This document shows positions 52,663 to 63,542 of a stretch of DNA of 64,000 nucleotides, one piece after another (position 1 is the first letter of the stretch; each line of letters begins with the position of its first letter). The stretch lies in contig JAJGBQ010000005.1 in assembly GCA_022457065.1 (NCBI GenBank), positions 3,100,001-3,164,000 of the forward strand, in the 5' to 3' direction. The notes beneath the pieces were generated by a model, which was not told the origin of the DNA, did not search any database, and saw only the letters and a program-made list of their open reading frames with translations. The position numbers and the translations under genes were made by a program. The DNA is from Curvularia sp. ZM96. Lineage: Eukaryota > Ascomycota > Dothideomycetes > Pleosporales > Pleosporaceae.

Positions 52663-54091
52663 CTATTCATAAGTTATTTTTATATCCTTCCGCACTGTTA
52701 CTCCACCAAGCGGGTTTGTGGCCTCTTGGTTTGCGCCATCGCTTGATAATGAAATAGCTGTCGACTGAACACGACGCACCTTTCCCTCCCTGTGGACGTC
52801 TTCTCCAGTATGCACCATTGTAGAAAGCTCAATCTCTTCGTGCCGTTCGCCCCTCAAGGGTTGTTCAGAAATGCTAGGTGTTTTACGGAGGCCTTTGTTG
52901 AGGCCGTAAAGTGCGTTCCAGACCATGCTCGAAGGCCTACCAACACTGGATCCACTCTTGCTATTCATGTCTTTTTGAGAAAGTATGGCATATTTTGAAT
53001 GATTGCTGCGGCTCCCTGTGCCGCTTTTTCCTCTGCTTTTGTCCGAGGCGCTCTGTGCCACGGTGGTTTCTGGGATCAAAGAGCCGACCTGGAGGTGGGA
53101 GAGAAAGTTCTGAATGCGTGGGAGGGTAGCGTGGTTAATCGAAAGATGTACGACAATCTGATCCATTATGGCCCAGGGAAGCTGCGATCCTAGCGAGCAG
53201 TTAGTCGAGCGAATTCTTTCGCGTGAACCCTAACTCAGCACATTGACAACAGAGTGTAGTCTTACTAGTTTGGTCATCTGATTGCAGAGCCCGTTTGATC
53301 ACCATGATCCGAACGATATCTGCCAAACAAACCAGCAGGCGCGATCCAAATACTGACATGACGATCCATTTCGTATGGGAGCTCATGTTGAGAAGCCAGA
53401 TGATTGGGAATACCCAGAGTGCAAGGGCAGCGTCAGTGACTATATCCAAGACCGTGATTGCGTAGTACACAGTGCCGTGCGTAGAGCATTCATCCGGCTG
53501 AAGTATCCAAGGTTGGGGCATTTGGCATTGGAAAGCAATCATAAATAAGCATGTGAGGACGTAGGTCGCGACCATGAAGATAAGCCATCTGAAGGTGAGA
53601 GGCTTGATATGTGTCGGTGCGATGCGTTTGAACAAAAATACGAGCGATAGTTTGGCGAAAGCCAGGGAAATGACACCTAGAATTTGTGTCGTCCAGAAAT
53701 ACTAGCGTTATACGGTCAGTATGTAATGACGTAGAAGATTCAAATGGCATACTTTGAAATAAATCCCTAGTTTCTCCTCGCTGAGTGTCGTCTGATGTCT
53801 TCCGAGGCCTGCCCTTACGCAAATGTGAGATAATATGGAAGTGAGTATGCCAAAAAACTAGAGGGCAACGTCAGAAGTATTAGATGGATAGGAGATCCAA
53901 TAGAGACCCACAAGTGCAAGTCCAAACATAGCATCGTCTGCTTCAAACTTTATGAGCATGTGTTTCCGTGTTGTCATACGAACTGTCGCTACGAGAGCAC
54001 TGGTGACCGGAAGGACGATGGCAACGATCGTGTTAATCGGACCAAGATCGTCCGCTGTTAATGCAGCTATGGGCGAGATCTTGCCAGCCAT
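52663..54091 (-). CDS. PTH11-type integral membrane protein, rhodopsin domain
   Basis: Inferred exons 54091-53912, 53857-53753, 53701-53266, 53189-52663 encode 415 residues. Seven hydrophobic segments can be counted between about residues 17 and 290. Family marks include TRKHMLIKFEADDAMFGLAL (helix 2 with D-D), the PEECS-like QPDECSTH loop, ITVLDIVTDAALALWVFPIIWLL and LPWAIMDQIVVHLSINHATLPRIQNFL near the end of the core. The C-terminal tail is Ser/Lys-rich and lacks the CFEM cysteines of true PTH11 proteins. The family senses surface or nutrient signals in some fungi, and other members have no known role. Exons agree in phase; donor 1 is GTGGGT. Confidence 0.86.
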
Positions 54092-55387
54092 GGTGAAGAC
54101 AATGCAACTGAGGCTTTCATTTTGGCCAGCCAGTGCTTCAAGACATACTTAACAACTGCTTCCTCACAACGCCGCACAACCACAAAACAAGCCATAACAT
54201 GCCACCCCGAACGTCAGGATCCATGCCACTGGTATTACCCGCGCGTGCGTTGGCTGTCTGTGAGCATCGGAGATGACCCGTCGCGCTTCCTCGTGTGATT
54301 CGGAGCCGAGTACGTACACCTCGAGGGTTTCCATCTATGATGAGTACCCTAGTCGCCAAGGTGGCACAGGTAAGGCAAACCCGAATGTTGGGAACGTCTC
54401 CCTGGAACAGGAAGATGGCGTGTCGATCATGATGCGAAAGAAACTAAAATGAGCTCGGTGCTTGATGCGTCCCATCCCACAGGACTGATAATACTCAGCT
54501 CATACCGTTCTTTCAGCTCCCACCTCACGTTTGTGATGTGATTTCAGGACTAGTTGTGGAGATGGCGCCGTTAGGGCATTTTGCAGTGGTTCAGTGGTTG
54601 AACAATTCTTAAGCCACTTGTACGACATAAAGACTCAATTGGATCGTTAACTTGTGATCAGATGATAATGGCTGTATACCAAGGTCGGAACGCGGGAAGA
54701 GATACGATTGGCCAAGGCGGGACGTGCCGTCCCAAGAACGTCTCCTTGAAGTTAGCCCTAGTAGACGGGATGTCTTCCTTCCTGGCCCAACGGCGCCACG
54801 AATGTGCGAGTCGCTCCATCTGAAACTGAAGCAGCTCATGTCACATAGAAGTCGTTTATGCACGACTATGTGCAAGAGTCCACGTCGCACACCAACACAC
54901 GTTTGCCCTGTCGTTTGAATTATGTCTCTACGCGTACAAACGGTTCTATCCGCGGAGAAACTTTCATTCCGCAAGAGATGCGGCTAAAATACGACCATGT
55001 CAAATCCGAGTTGGCATGCAGATACCTGAACATGCGGGCTAATACGTATGCACGAGAGTGGTGTATGTATGGACCGATCAAGCCTTAGCGCCACAATCTT
55101 GTCCCTGCAGGTATCCGTGGATACGGTTTAGAGTTACGTGCCAATATAATCTTGGGACGTGCCAGGATTCTAGACATCTCGCGTAGATGCATGGTTGTGG
55201 CATGGAGGTCCCGTCTGGACGGTATTCAGTCCTCCAACGCCCACAGTCCGCCCCCAACCTCACAGTGGGAAAATTGTCCGTTCTTCTCGAGTGAGCTAAG
55301 AGCGAGTCCCTGCCCGCTTCTCTATCTGAATTGGCCCCCAATCATACTTTGGACTCTCCATATCTTTGAGTCCTTCAATTGCTAACA
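54092..55387. other. Divergent intergenic region, 1.3 kb
   Basis: Between the rhodopsin-domain gene (minus) and the permease (plus). Short frames on both strands (54609-54974 minus) have no family look. No tRNA or repeat recognised. Confidence 0.5.
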
Positions 55388-57534
55388 ATGCTTCGCGGCA
55401 TGATGACTACTCACAATTCCAGCGGCCCTGGGTCTCGACCACCACCTGGCCCAGAAATGGACAAGGATCAAGCGCTCGTTACCATGAATGTCCCAGACTA
55501 CCATGATGGGCTCCGCGAGAAGCCCATCGCTAACGAATCTGAAAGGGATTCATCAGTTCACTCTGAGAAACGCGTATTTCAGGTACATTGCTACCATATT
55601 CCTACATATGTCGTTATACTGATCTTTTGTTCAGCGCTACATCAACCAACTTGCCATCAACAATTTTGGCTTTACGCTACAAGTTGCATGGGAAGCTGTC
55701 GGTCTCTCATTTCAGGTTGCATGGGCCAATGGAGGGCCTGCTGCTCTCGTCTACGGATCCATGCTCACTGGCTTTGGCTCAACTCTTGTGGCACTGGCAC
55801 TGGGAGAGATGGCATCAATGTAAAAAGTTTATCTCCTTTCTTGGCTTTCTGCTTACTGACAGTAAGGCAGGGACCCTACAGTTGGTGCGCAGTATCGATG
55901 GTCCGCACGCTTTGCTCCAGCCGCTCCAGAGTTTTGGGGGTTTATACAAGGTATGCTTGTAACAAGCTACTTCGTACAGATTCCGTTATATTTACAACTA
56001 TACCAGGTTGGATTACCGTCGTCGCTTGGATTTGCAGCTGTGCTAGCGCCTTCTCCTTCATGGGCAACACCTTATCCGGTTTGATCATCTTCAACAGCCC
56101 CACCTACGAGCCAACACCCTGGCATGCGACCGTATTTTTGATCGCCTTTCTTGTCGTTCCCCTCGTCCTCAATCTCTATCTGCGGAAAATCATCAATGTC
56201 CTGGAGACAATAGGAGGTGTTTTCCACGTACTATTGTTTGTAGCCGTCATTGCAACATTATGCACGCTCTCTAGGCGCAGCACGCCTGAATACGTCTTCA
56301 AGACTTTGCATACCGATGCTGGATGGACTAACCCAGGGGTAGCATTTTCCCTTGGTATGCTTGCTACAGCATATCCCATCAGTAGTTTTGATGGTGTTCT
56401 CCACATGAGTAAGTTCCTATCGCGCTGAAGCATCTATGGGAATACTAATGCTATGCCCAGTTGAGGAAACCAAAGAGCCTCGCAAGCGGGTTCCGAAGGC
56501 TATGGTTTTGGCGACCTTTCTGAATGCGATCATGATGATCAGCTTCTGCATCTGCTTGATGTTCTGCATTGGAGATGAAGAGGCTGTGGCAAACTCCATA
56601 CTTCCCATCACAGAAGTGTTCTACTCGGCGTAAGTGTTGTGTCTCTCAAAATACACGTGTTTTGCGCTAAAGCAACATCACAGCACAGGTTCAAGGACAG
56701 CATCTACCGTAATGACAGTCTTGATGGGGTTTCAACTCATGATTGGCAACTTCAATATCGTCGCTTCTGTGGCACGTTTAGTCTGGCGCTTTGCATCCGA
56801 CAAGGGCCTTCCATTTCATGACCATTTTGTCTATGTAAGTTCGATCGAGAAGACCCGTCCTGCAGAGCTACAATATCACGTCACCTCCTTCAAAAGACAT
56901 CGACACAGTTACCATAATGTCTAGCAAGAGTAGAGGTAGTCATCTTGGCCCCTATGGATGTCTCGCCACCACTGCTTTTGCTAGATGTTGAGCCCACTGC
57001 CTGGATTATGTATTCGGGGGATGGCGGTGCATCGCTTTGCGAAAGAGTCAGACTAGGTATTGTCAACCCAGCTAACGACACTTGCAGATTCATCCCACGC
57101 TACAAGTGCCAATTCCCGCTCTTTTCCTCGTCGGCATCATCTGTTGCCTCTTGTCATTGATCAATCTTGGCTCAGCAACTGCTTTCAACTCACTCATCTC
57201 CCTGCCAACCATCGCGCTATACGTATCGTATCTCGTCCCGATCGCGCTTCTCACGATACGTCAACTTGCTGGCAGACACCCGAAATATGGCCCGTTCCAA
57301 TTTGGAAGATGGAGCATTCCGATCAAGCTGTGCGCCATGGCCTACTTGATCTACATAATCGTCTTCGTGTCGTTTCCTGCGTCCAGGCCGGTAACGAGCT
57401 TGACTATGAATTATGCGCCTCCGATTCTCCTGGGCTTCCTCTTGATCGCAATGATAGATTGGTTCGCCAGGGGTCGCAAGAAGTTTGAAGTCCCAACAAC
57501 GGCGCTGGACTACGTCGAGGAAACACACAGATAA
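55388..57534 (+). CDS. Amino acid/GABA-type permease (APC superfamily)
   Basis: Inferred exons 55388-55582, 55635-55819, 55871-55950, 56007-56408, 56461-56629, 56684-56834, 57088-57534 encode 542 residues, the usual length for fungal GABA/choline permeases. About twelve membrane segments are visible. Family marks are GGPAALVYGSMLTGFGSTLVALAL, the sequence DPTVGAQYRWSARFAP, FDGVLHM|IEETKEPRKRVPKAM (the ETxxPxR box in segment 6-7), and NLGSATAFNSLISLPTIALYVSYL. The N-terminal 60 residues are polar with PPPG and KDQAL stretches. The substrate cannot be told. The last intron is 253 nt against about 50 nt for the others; the alternative that it hides a skipped exon was considered and no in-phase coding stretch was found. 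Confidence 0.92.
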
Positions 57535-57918
57535 ACGTATGTGTTCTCTGGATTTCCAATTAAAAGTTTGTGTATAGTTTGACTTGGACCTTGCGTAGTG
57601 TAGCAACTTGGTCGAGTAAATATAGTTACACCAGGCATGCACCATGTTTTCTGTTGGACATCTGCTTTTTTCTTGCAGCAAATCATTATCTATAACATGT
57701 GACAGTTGCCCAAGCTCTAAACTGTGAACTTGCAGACACCCTAATGAGATCATAGTCTTAACAAGTGTCAGTAAGGACCCTCGTTTATGACTGACAGCGC
57801 TAGATGTTATTGGCCGGCCGAGTTCGGCCACCCAGACCGCAAAGTAACTTGGGCGGCACCAAAAACTCGCCATCCCGCGCTCAATCTCTTGGAACAAGAG
57901 ACCCGGATCGAAGCGAAC
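57535..57918. other. Intergenic, tandem
   Basis: 384 bp between the permease stop and the preferred purU start. The purU frame is open from 57787, so the upstream end could extend. Confidence 0.5.
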
Positions 57919-59001
57919 ATGTTTCTACGTTCAGTGCGCACCTACCCACGGTCACTCCACACATTGACCCGCGCGGCTGCGGTCCGACAATCCACCAGCG
58001 CACCAAACGAGGCCTTCCGAACTCGGCAAAATCCATTTCCTAAAATTTCGACAAAACAGTCATCGCACTTTGGCAACAGACGCTCAATTGTGACAAGCAC
58101 TGTGCCACGCCTTCAACAACTCGGCTCCGCAGAAAGGATCTCAACATCCAAAATGCCAGGCGACGATCACTACCTCACGCTGTCATGCCCTGACAAGGCT
58201 GGCATTGTCTACGCCGTCACGGGCCTACTAGCAAAGGAAAACCTGACGATTCTCGACCTGCAGCAGTTTTCCGACCCGGCTTCCAAAACCTTCTTCATGC
58301 GCGTGCACTTTGGCCATGCATCGGATGTATCTGCGCTGCAAGCCAGCATGGCTCAGCTCGCCTCAGACATGAGCATGACGTACCAAATCCGGCGAGTAGA
58401 CGCAAAGCCCAAAGTGCTCATCATGGTCTCGAAAATCGGACACTGCCTCAACGACCTCTTGTTCCGCGTCAAGTCTGGTCAGCTGAAAGTCGACGTGCCG
58501 CTCATTGTGTCGAACCACAATGAATTCGCCGAGCTGGCGCAGAACAACGGCATCGAGTTCCACCACCTGCCTGTGACCAAGGACACCAAGGAGCAGCAGG
58601 AGTCGCAGATTCTCGAGCTGATCAAGAAGCACGATATCGATCTTGTTGTGCTGGCGCGTTACATGCAGGTCCTATCGCCGCGCCTGTGCACGGAGATGTC
58701 TGGCAAGATTATCAATATCCATCACTCGTTTTTGCCGTCATTCAAGGGCGCAAAGCCATACCACCAGGCGTACGAGCGTGGCGTCAAGATTATTGGTGCC
58801 ACTGCGCACTTCGTCACGGCTGATTTGGATGAGGGACCCATCATTGAGCAGCGCGTCGCTAGAGTCGACCATGCTCTGAGCCCCAAGGAGCTGGTCGAGG
58901 AGGGCAGTAACGTCGAGAGCCAGGTGCTTGCTGCGGCCGTCAAGTGGTGGAGTGAGAAGAGGGTGTTTTTGAACGGTCAGAAGACGGTTGTGTTCAATTA
59001 G
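57919..59001 (+). CDS. purU: Formyltetrahydrofolate deformylase
   Basis: PurU hydrolyses 10-formyl-THF to formate and THF, balancing one-carbon units. A single frame; start chosen at 57919 (MFLRSVRTYPRS), giving 360 residues. The first ~70 residues are Arg/Ser/Thr-rich with few acids, resembling a mitochondrial presequence; bacterial enzymes (about 280 aa) start at the equivalent of MPGDDHYLTLSCPDKAG. An ACT regulatory domain (YLTLSCPDKAGIVYAVTG) precedes the formyltransferase-type catalytic domain with VSNHNEF, INIHHSFLPSFKGAKPYHQAYERGV and the conserved Asp in ADLDEGPIIEQ. No intron. In-frame upstream codons exist to 57787, so the annotated start is a choice. Confidence 0.94.
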   Translation: MFLRSVRTYPRSLHTLTRAAAVRQSTSAPNEAFRTRQNPFPKISTKQSSHFGNRRSIVTSTVPRLQQLGSAERISTSKMPGDDHYLTLSCPDKAGIVYAVTGLLAKENLTILDLQQFSDPASKTFFMRVHFGHASDVSALQASMAQLASDMSMTYQIRRVDAKPKVLIMVSKIGHCLNDLLFRVKSGQLKVDVPLIVSNHNEFAELAQNNGIEFHHLPVTKDTKEQQESQILELIKKHDIDLVVLARYMQVLSPRLCTEMSGKIINIHHSFLPSFKGAKPYHQAYERGVKIIGATAHFVTADLDEGPIIEQRVARVDHALSPKELVEEGSNVESQVLAAAVKWWSEKRVFLNGQKTVVFN

Positions 59002-59472
59002 ATGTCTCGATGATAGAAGGGGAAAAGTAAACTGGCAATGTAAATATAAAGTTAAACCTCAACCCTTGTCCTTTTTTTTTGTGTATGTTCACGCTCGCTG
59101 CGAGGAAAACAAAAGAGTTAGGTTTGCCGACGAAGTGGAGGGGGTTTAGAAATGTAGCAAAAAGAAATCGCACAGCAACGATACTAGACATATACGACTG
59201 TATCTGTGCCATGAACGATGATCATCGCCAGTTCAGGCAGTTAAACTCTTGGGCTTTTACCCCAGATCGCAACGGCGGGCAGCGGTGTTCCCGCCATCTT
59301 TGCCCCAGCTAAAGTTGAGTCGGGCTGGCAACGCTAAGCCCAATGCAGCATGTGCCTCGAGACGAACACCCAAACGTACGAAGCCCGCGTGCATGCCGGG
59401 CGCTCGTCACGATCGGAATTGTGGGGTTGCAAGTGATGCGATGTAGTTCAGTAACGCGGGGCGGGGGGATGC

Positions 59473-59506
59473 GGAGAGAGATAGAGAGAAAGAGAGTAGG
59501 AAAGAA
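59473..59506. repeat. GA-rich purine tract
   Basis: Almost uninterrupted purines (GAGAGA, AGAGAGAAAGAGAG) about 150-185 bp upstream of the SDR start. Confidence 0.8.
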
Positions 59507-59510
59507 AATG

Positions 59511-59518
59511 TATATAAG
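59511..59518 (+). promoter_or_regulatory. TATA box
   Basis: TATATAAG 139-146 bp upstream of the SDR ATG, directly after the GA tract. The strongest core-promoter match in the window. Confidence 0.6.
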
Positions 59519-59656
59519 TATGAGACGAGAATCGTGAGTTAAGATACTTTGATACTTTTCATTTCGATCATACATATCCAAGATTACCGTCTTAGTATTA
59601 AGAATAGTTTAGAAAGTTTCAAGGAAGAAGAAAGAAAAAGTCTTCTACATACAAAC

Positions 59657-60625
59657 ATGGCATCCAGTTCCGCATCATCGGAGCCCGTCAAGAAAGTGCA
59701 GCTCGAAGGCAAAGTCATTGCCATTACAGGCGCGAACAGAGGTAAGATAGCACCTGCATCTTTCATTCGCCCTTGCCCCCAACTTGTTCGTAACTAAAAC
59801 ACGACCCCAGGCATCGGACTCGGAATAGCAGACTGCTGCCTCTCCAACGGCGCTTCAAAAGTCTACTCCATCGACATCGGCACTCCCGGGGAAGAATTCA
59901 CCGCCCTCGCCTCAAAATACCCCAACCAATTCTTCGCACTGCAAGCCGATGTCACAAAAGAAGAGTCCATCCAGGCGGCCGTCGACAAGGTGCTGAGCGA
60001 AGCAGGTGCTCTGCATGGCATGGTATGCAACGCCGGACGCACAAAGCACAAGCCGGCGCTGGACTTTACCACCGAGGAGATTGATCAGCTGTGGGGTGTT
60101 AATCTCTACGGTAGCTTTTACAGCGCGAGGTGTGCGGCGCGGGCGTTTATTAAGCAGGGGGTTAAAGGGAGTATTGTTTTTACGGCGTCGATGGCGTCCT
60201 ATCGGCCGAATAAGGTGAGTTTGAGTTTACTTCTTTCCTTCCCTCACCACTTTTTTACCCTTCCCAACTTCTTGACTCTTGTGATTGATTGATGGCTGAT
60301 ATATTTCCCCTCACAGCGCGTTCCATCTGCGCCATACGGTGCGTCAAAAGCGGGAATCAGGAACATGACGCACACGCTTGCCATGGAGTGGGCACAGTAC
60401 AATATCCGCGTCAACTCTGTCTCGCCGGGACTTGTCAAGACAGCCATGACGTACTGGGTCGAGCAGCAGCCGGATTGGGAGCAGCAACTCAAGTACTATG
60501 GTGGTATGCCGCGGTTAGCGGCGGTTGAAGAACTCGGAGGCGCATATGTGTATTTGCTGAGTGACGCGGCGAGTTACACGACGAGTATTGATATTCCGGT
60601 CAATGGTGTGATTGGTATCTGTTAG
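59657..60625 (+). CDS. Short-chain dehydrogenase/reductase (polyol type)
   Basis: Inferred exons 59657-59741, 59811-60214, 60317-60625 encode 265 residues. The cofactor motif TGANR|GIG is split by the first intron; NAG at VCNAGRTKH, catalytic Ser in VFTASMASYR, and the Tyr-x3-Lys in APYGASKAG are all present. VNSVSPGLVKTAMTYWVEQQ and the C-terminal NGVIGIC are close to the NADP-dependent mannitol dehydrogenase / sorbose reductase group I remember, so polyol or ketose reduction is likely, though substrate is not fixed. The promoter carries a TATA box and GA tract, hinting at inducible expression. Confidence 0.93.
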
Positions 60626-60740
60626 ATGAGAAGGAAAATGAGATGTGGCTGTCTGGCTGAGAATAGACCCGCGTCTTGTTCGATTATACTCCCTAGAAAG
60701 TATGATTTGCGAATTTTACGTTTCCCATTACACATTACCA

Positions 60741-63026
60741 TTACTCGGCTTCTGTGCGTGAATGCACAGTCTCATTCTTGTTGCGGCGATCAAGGCCAGC
60801 ATACGGTGCCCCTTTGGTGATGGGCCCAATCTCAGACACGACTCCGAATGCGCAGTGGCCAACATTTTGGAATCCGGTTCCGCCTTGGTACTCAGTTCGT
60901 GAATTATCAGGATCGCTGCTGTTTGCAAGGACTCCAAACTTGAGTCTGGTATTCATCAGTTCCATTGGAAAAGGGTCGTTTCCCAGACATGCACCGCGGC
61001 TGATGTTGTCCAGAGTCATATTTCGCGTTGTGACGAGAATGCGGGAGAATCCGGTTGAGAATGTCGTTCCGTCTTGCCAAATGGTAATCAGCCCAAAGAT
61101 GAGTATTATGAGCGTGACAAAGAAAACTGGCGCGTAGCACTGCCACAGACGTTCTGGAACATAGACAAAAGAAGACTGCAGCCGTGACCGCTCCACAGTA
61201 AGCCTTTCTTGGTTGACAGCAAGCATTTCTGGCGCGGAGAACAGTGAGAGTACCATGTCTGAGTAGAAAGATTCTATTTCGGCTCCTAGGTTCTTCTTCG
61301 GCTCTGCATTCTTGAACATCAGGCGCGTCTTGGTGACATCGGAATATACTTGAGAGTAGTATGGTCCTGGTAACGGAGGTTCGACATCCACATGTCCACG
61401 GAGAAACCCACGGAACATGTCGCCTAAAGCATGGTACGCTGCCGTTTTCTTGTAAATTCCCACATCGCCACGTGGGTCGACATAGTTCTTGGCTGGCTCA
61501 GGGTCTCCCGTGTAGTTCATTAGGCCATCAACGCCAAGAGTGAAGTTTGTGTCCACAATTGGTGTAAGGTATTCTCGCTTCACCATCGTCGTGAAGGACG
61601 GCTCGATGAACTTCCATTCGATTGTATACTTCGTCTCCATATGCACACATCTGATAATGTGAGGCTCATAGCGGTGGGTCCAGCGCCCTGCAAGAGGGTC
61701 ATCAGGCGACAATCTTTCTGTGGAATTGACAGTGTAACCGATCCATAACACAGGCTCGGATTTAAAAACGCCCAGGCTTTCTGGAACTTCGCCAACAGGT
61801 ATTCCGCCCGGTCCTTTGCGGAACTCGTCAGATTGTGGTCGCTTGTAGGCCCCAAGATCAACCTCGGCGTAGTAGGAGGCGCGGCCCACGGGAGCCATTT
61901 GAGTCAGGTTAAAAGGGGCACCTAACTCATCAAGTTTGCTTGCATCGCTAATCTCCTCACATTGGTAGCCTGGTGCAGTGAAAGTTTGCTCGTAGGTGCA
62001 GTTGTACTGTCCTCCACAAGCGTGTTGTCGAGCGTCTTGCCGCATGTTTGGACGGTCGGCAGTGCTGTATGCAAGCAAAAGCGCCACTCTTACCAGTTCC
62101 GCTGATGGCTGATCATAGTAATCGAACCATCCTGGTGCTGTTCCTGCAATATCGGTAGTATTGTAAAACATTACGGATTTCTTGTTGCTTCCATCCTCCA
62201 TTTTAACAGGATACCGCCAATTTTTAGTAGATTCCATTGTGAAGTTGAGCGTTGGAACTAGAATCTCGAGAGTTTCGTGGTCAAGGTACGTGCCAAAAGT
62301 GAGTGCGCCGGGTGAGAAGATGATTGTAGCCAGGGGTATTAGCCAGATGATCATAGCAACGACAACGAGGAGAGGAGCGTTGGTAATAACGTCCCAATTG
62401 CCAAAAAGAGAAACATCCTCGGTGGCGCCGAAAAGCTGATCGATGGAGAGCACCGTTAATGCTCGCTCTCGAAACGTTCTCCATAATCGCTGGCGGAAGA
62501 CCAGAACAACGCACCCTCCGAAGGCAACCTTGGAAAGGTAGGCCAGCGCGCGGCCGTAGAGGACCCAACGGAACTTTTTGTTCTCATCAGTTTCTTCTCT
62601 GTGATGTAAGAAAGAATAGAGGAGATGTTGGAAAACGGCAAATACAGCTCCCATGAGGAACGCAAAAATCATAAGTGCTGGCGGGCGCCAATGTATATGC
62701 CATTGTGCTGATTGCGTAGCACGATGAGCGATAAGTCTTTGGGTCATAGGGTCTGCACTGTAGGCTGAAGAAAACGTCTCGGGCCTCTTTCTGTCGGCTT
62801 CTGGGGAATATGTAACATTTGGAGCCTTGTGCGATGCCATTGGGTGCATCTGGATTCCCAAGTCGTAGGCGACATCTTCTTCGAATCTGGAGCGCCTGTA
62901 GCTTGTGTCTTGGGTGAACTCATCACTGGTTCTGGTAGGGACTGAAGCATATGCTGGTGGTCTCGAGATGCCTATTAGGCCTGGCCTTGGAGGCGAATTT
63001 CCGTGTTCCGTGCGAGGGGTGTCCAT
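60741..63026 (-). CDS. Large fungal multi-pass membrane protein, uncharacterised
   Basis: A single frame of 761 codons. The N-terminal 110 residues are polar (Pro/Thr/Ser/Asp). Hydrophobic segments lie near 117-140 (PALMIFAFLMGAVFAVFQHLL), 157-178 and 218-243, followed by a ~370-residue non-cytosolic domain with several N-x-S/T sites and cysteines (CGGQYNCTYE, CEEI), and one last segment near 635-660 (FFVTLIILIFGLITIW). The short tail ends with charged residues. The order (polar tail, a few N-terminal helices, large luminal domain, one C-terminal helix) resembles the protein at 20984-22562, but I see no residue-level alignment. Not recognised at function level. Confidence 0.8.
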   Translation of the reverse strand: MDTPRTEHGNSPPRPGLIGISRPPAYASVPTRTSDEFTQDTSYRRSRFEEDVAYDLGIQMHPMASHKAPNVTYSPEADRKRPETFSSAYSADPMTQRLIAHRATQSAQWHIHWRPPALMIFAFLMGAVFAVFQHLLYSFLHHREETDENKKFRWVLYGRALAYLSKVAFGGCVVLVFRQRLWRTFRERALTVLSIDQLFGATEDVSLFGNWDVITNAPLLVVVAMIIWLIPLATIIFSPGALTFGTYLDHETLEILVPTLNFTMESTKNWRYPVKMEDGSNKKSVMFYNTTDIAGTAPGWFDYYDQPSAELVRVALLLAYSTADRPNMRQDARQHACGGQYNCTYEQTFTAPGYQCEEISDASKLDELGAPFNLTQMAPVGRASYYAEVDLGAYKRPQSDEFRKGPGGIPVGEVPESLGVFKSEPVLWIGYTVNSTERLSPDDPLAGRWTHRYEPHIIRCVHMETKYTIEWKFIEPSFTTMVKREYLTPIVDTNFTLGVDGLMNYTGDPEPAKNYVDPRGDVGIYKKTAAYHALGDMFRGFLRGHVDVEPPLPGPYYSQVYSDVTKTRLMFKNAEPKKNLGAEIESFYSDMVLSLFSAPEMLAVNQERLTVERSRLQSSFVYVPERLWQCYAPVFFVTLIILIFGLITIWQDGTTFSTGFSRILVTTRNMTLDNISRGACLGNDPFPMELMNTRLKFGVLANSSDPDNSRTEYQGGTGFQNVGHCAFGVVSEIGPITKGAPYAGLDRRNKNETVHSRTEAE

Positions 63027-63542
63027 GGTCCGTAGTCTTTAGGGTTCCTCTACATGGCAAAGCGCATGTTATACCTCGTTGCGTTTACGTCGAATGGTGT
63101 TAGAGTGAGCGCTGAAAATAAGACAGGATCCAGACCTTAAGGCCAGCCAGCCAGGCTGCACAGCTCAGGGTCAGGTGGCTGAAATCGCGCGTGCATGAGG
63201 CTGAACCAAAATAGATCTCTATTGGACGCGCGCACATTAAAGCTCCACTAGACAGTGTCGCAAAACGGCAACTCGCGTCGTTCGCATTGTGCTTGTAATT
63301 TCTTCGTGTGGGGGCCAAAAACCCTCCCACCTACTGTACAGAAATTAGCCGTAAGCGCTGCGTTCACTCTGGAACAACACCTATAGGACACCAGAAAAGG
63401 ATTGGGGACTCAGGGGCGTTACAGTACATATCATCAACTGCTGTAATTTAACCGCTATGCCTGCTCTTTCTGTCGTTTCACATAATCTCTTAAGCTCAGC
63501 AAAAGATTGAGGCGTGTCGCCGTGGCTCACATACTGTGTCGA
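63027..63542. other. Intergenic, tandem
   Basis: 516 bp between the orphan membrane protein's start and the KU80 stop. No gene recognised. Confidence 0.5.

Larger units (their letters stand above)
59002..59656. other. Intergenic with core promoter of the SDR gene
   Basis: 655 bp. It holds a purine-rich tract and a TATA box just upstream of the SDR gene (listed separately). No gene seen. Confidence 0.6.

Noticed and set aside
57217..57897. A 226-codon minus-strand frame across the permease 3' end
   Set aside because: Antisense to the permease's last exon and extends into the intergenic region; no domain.
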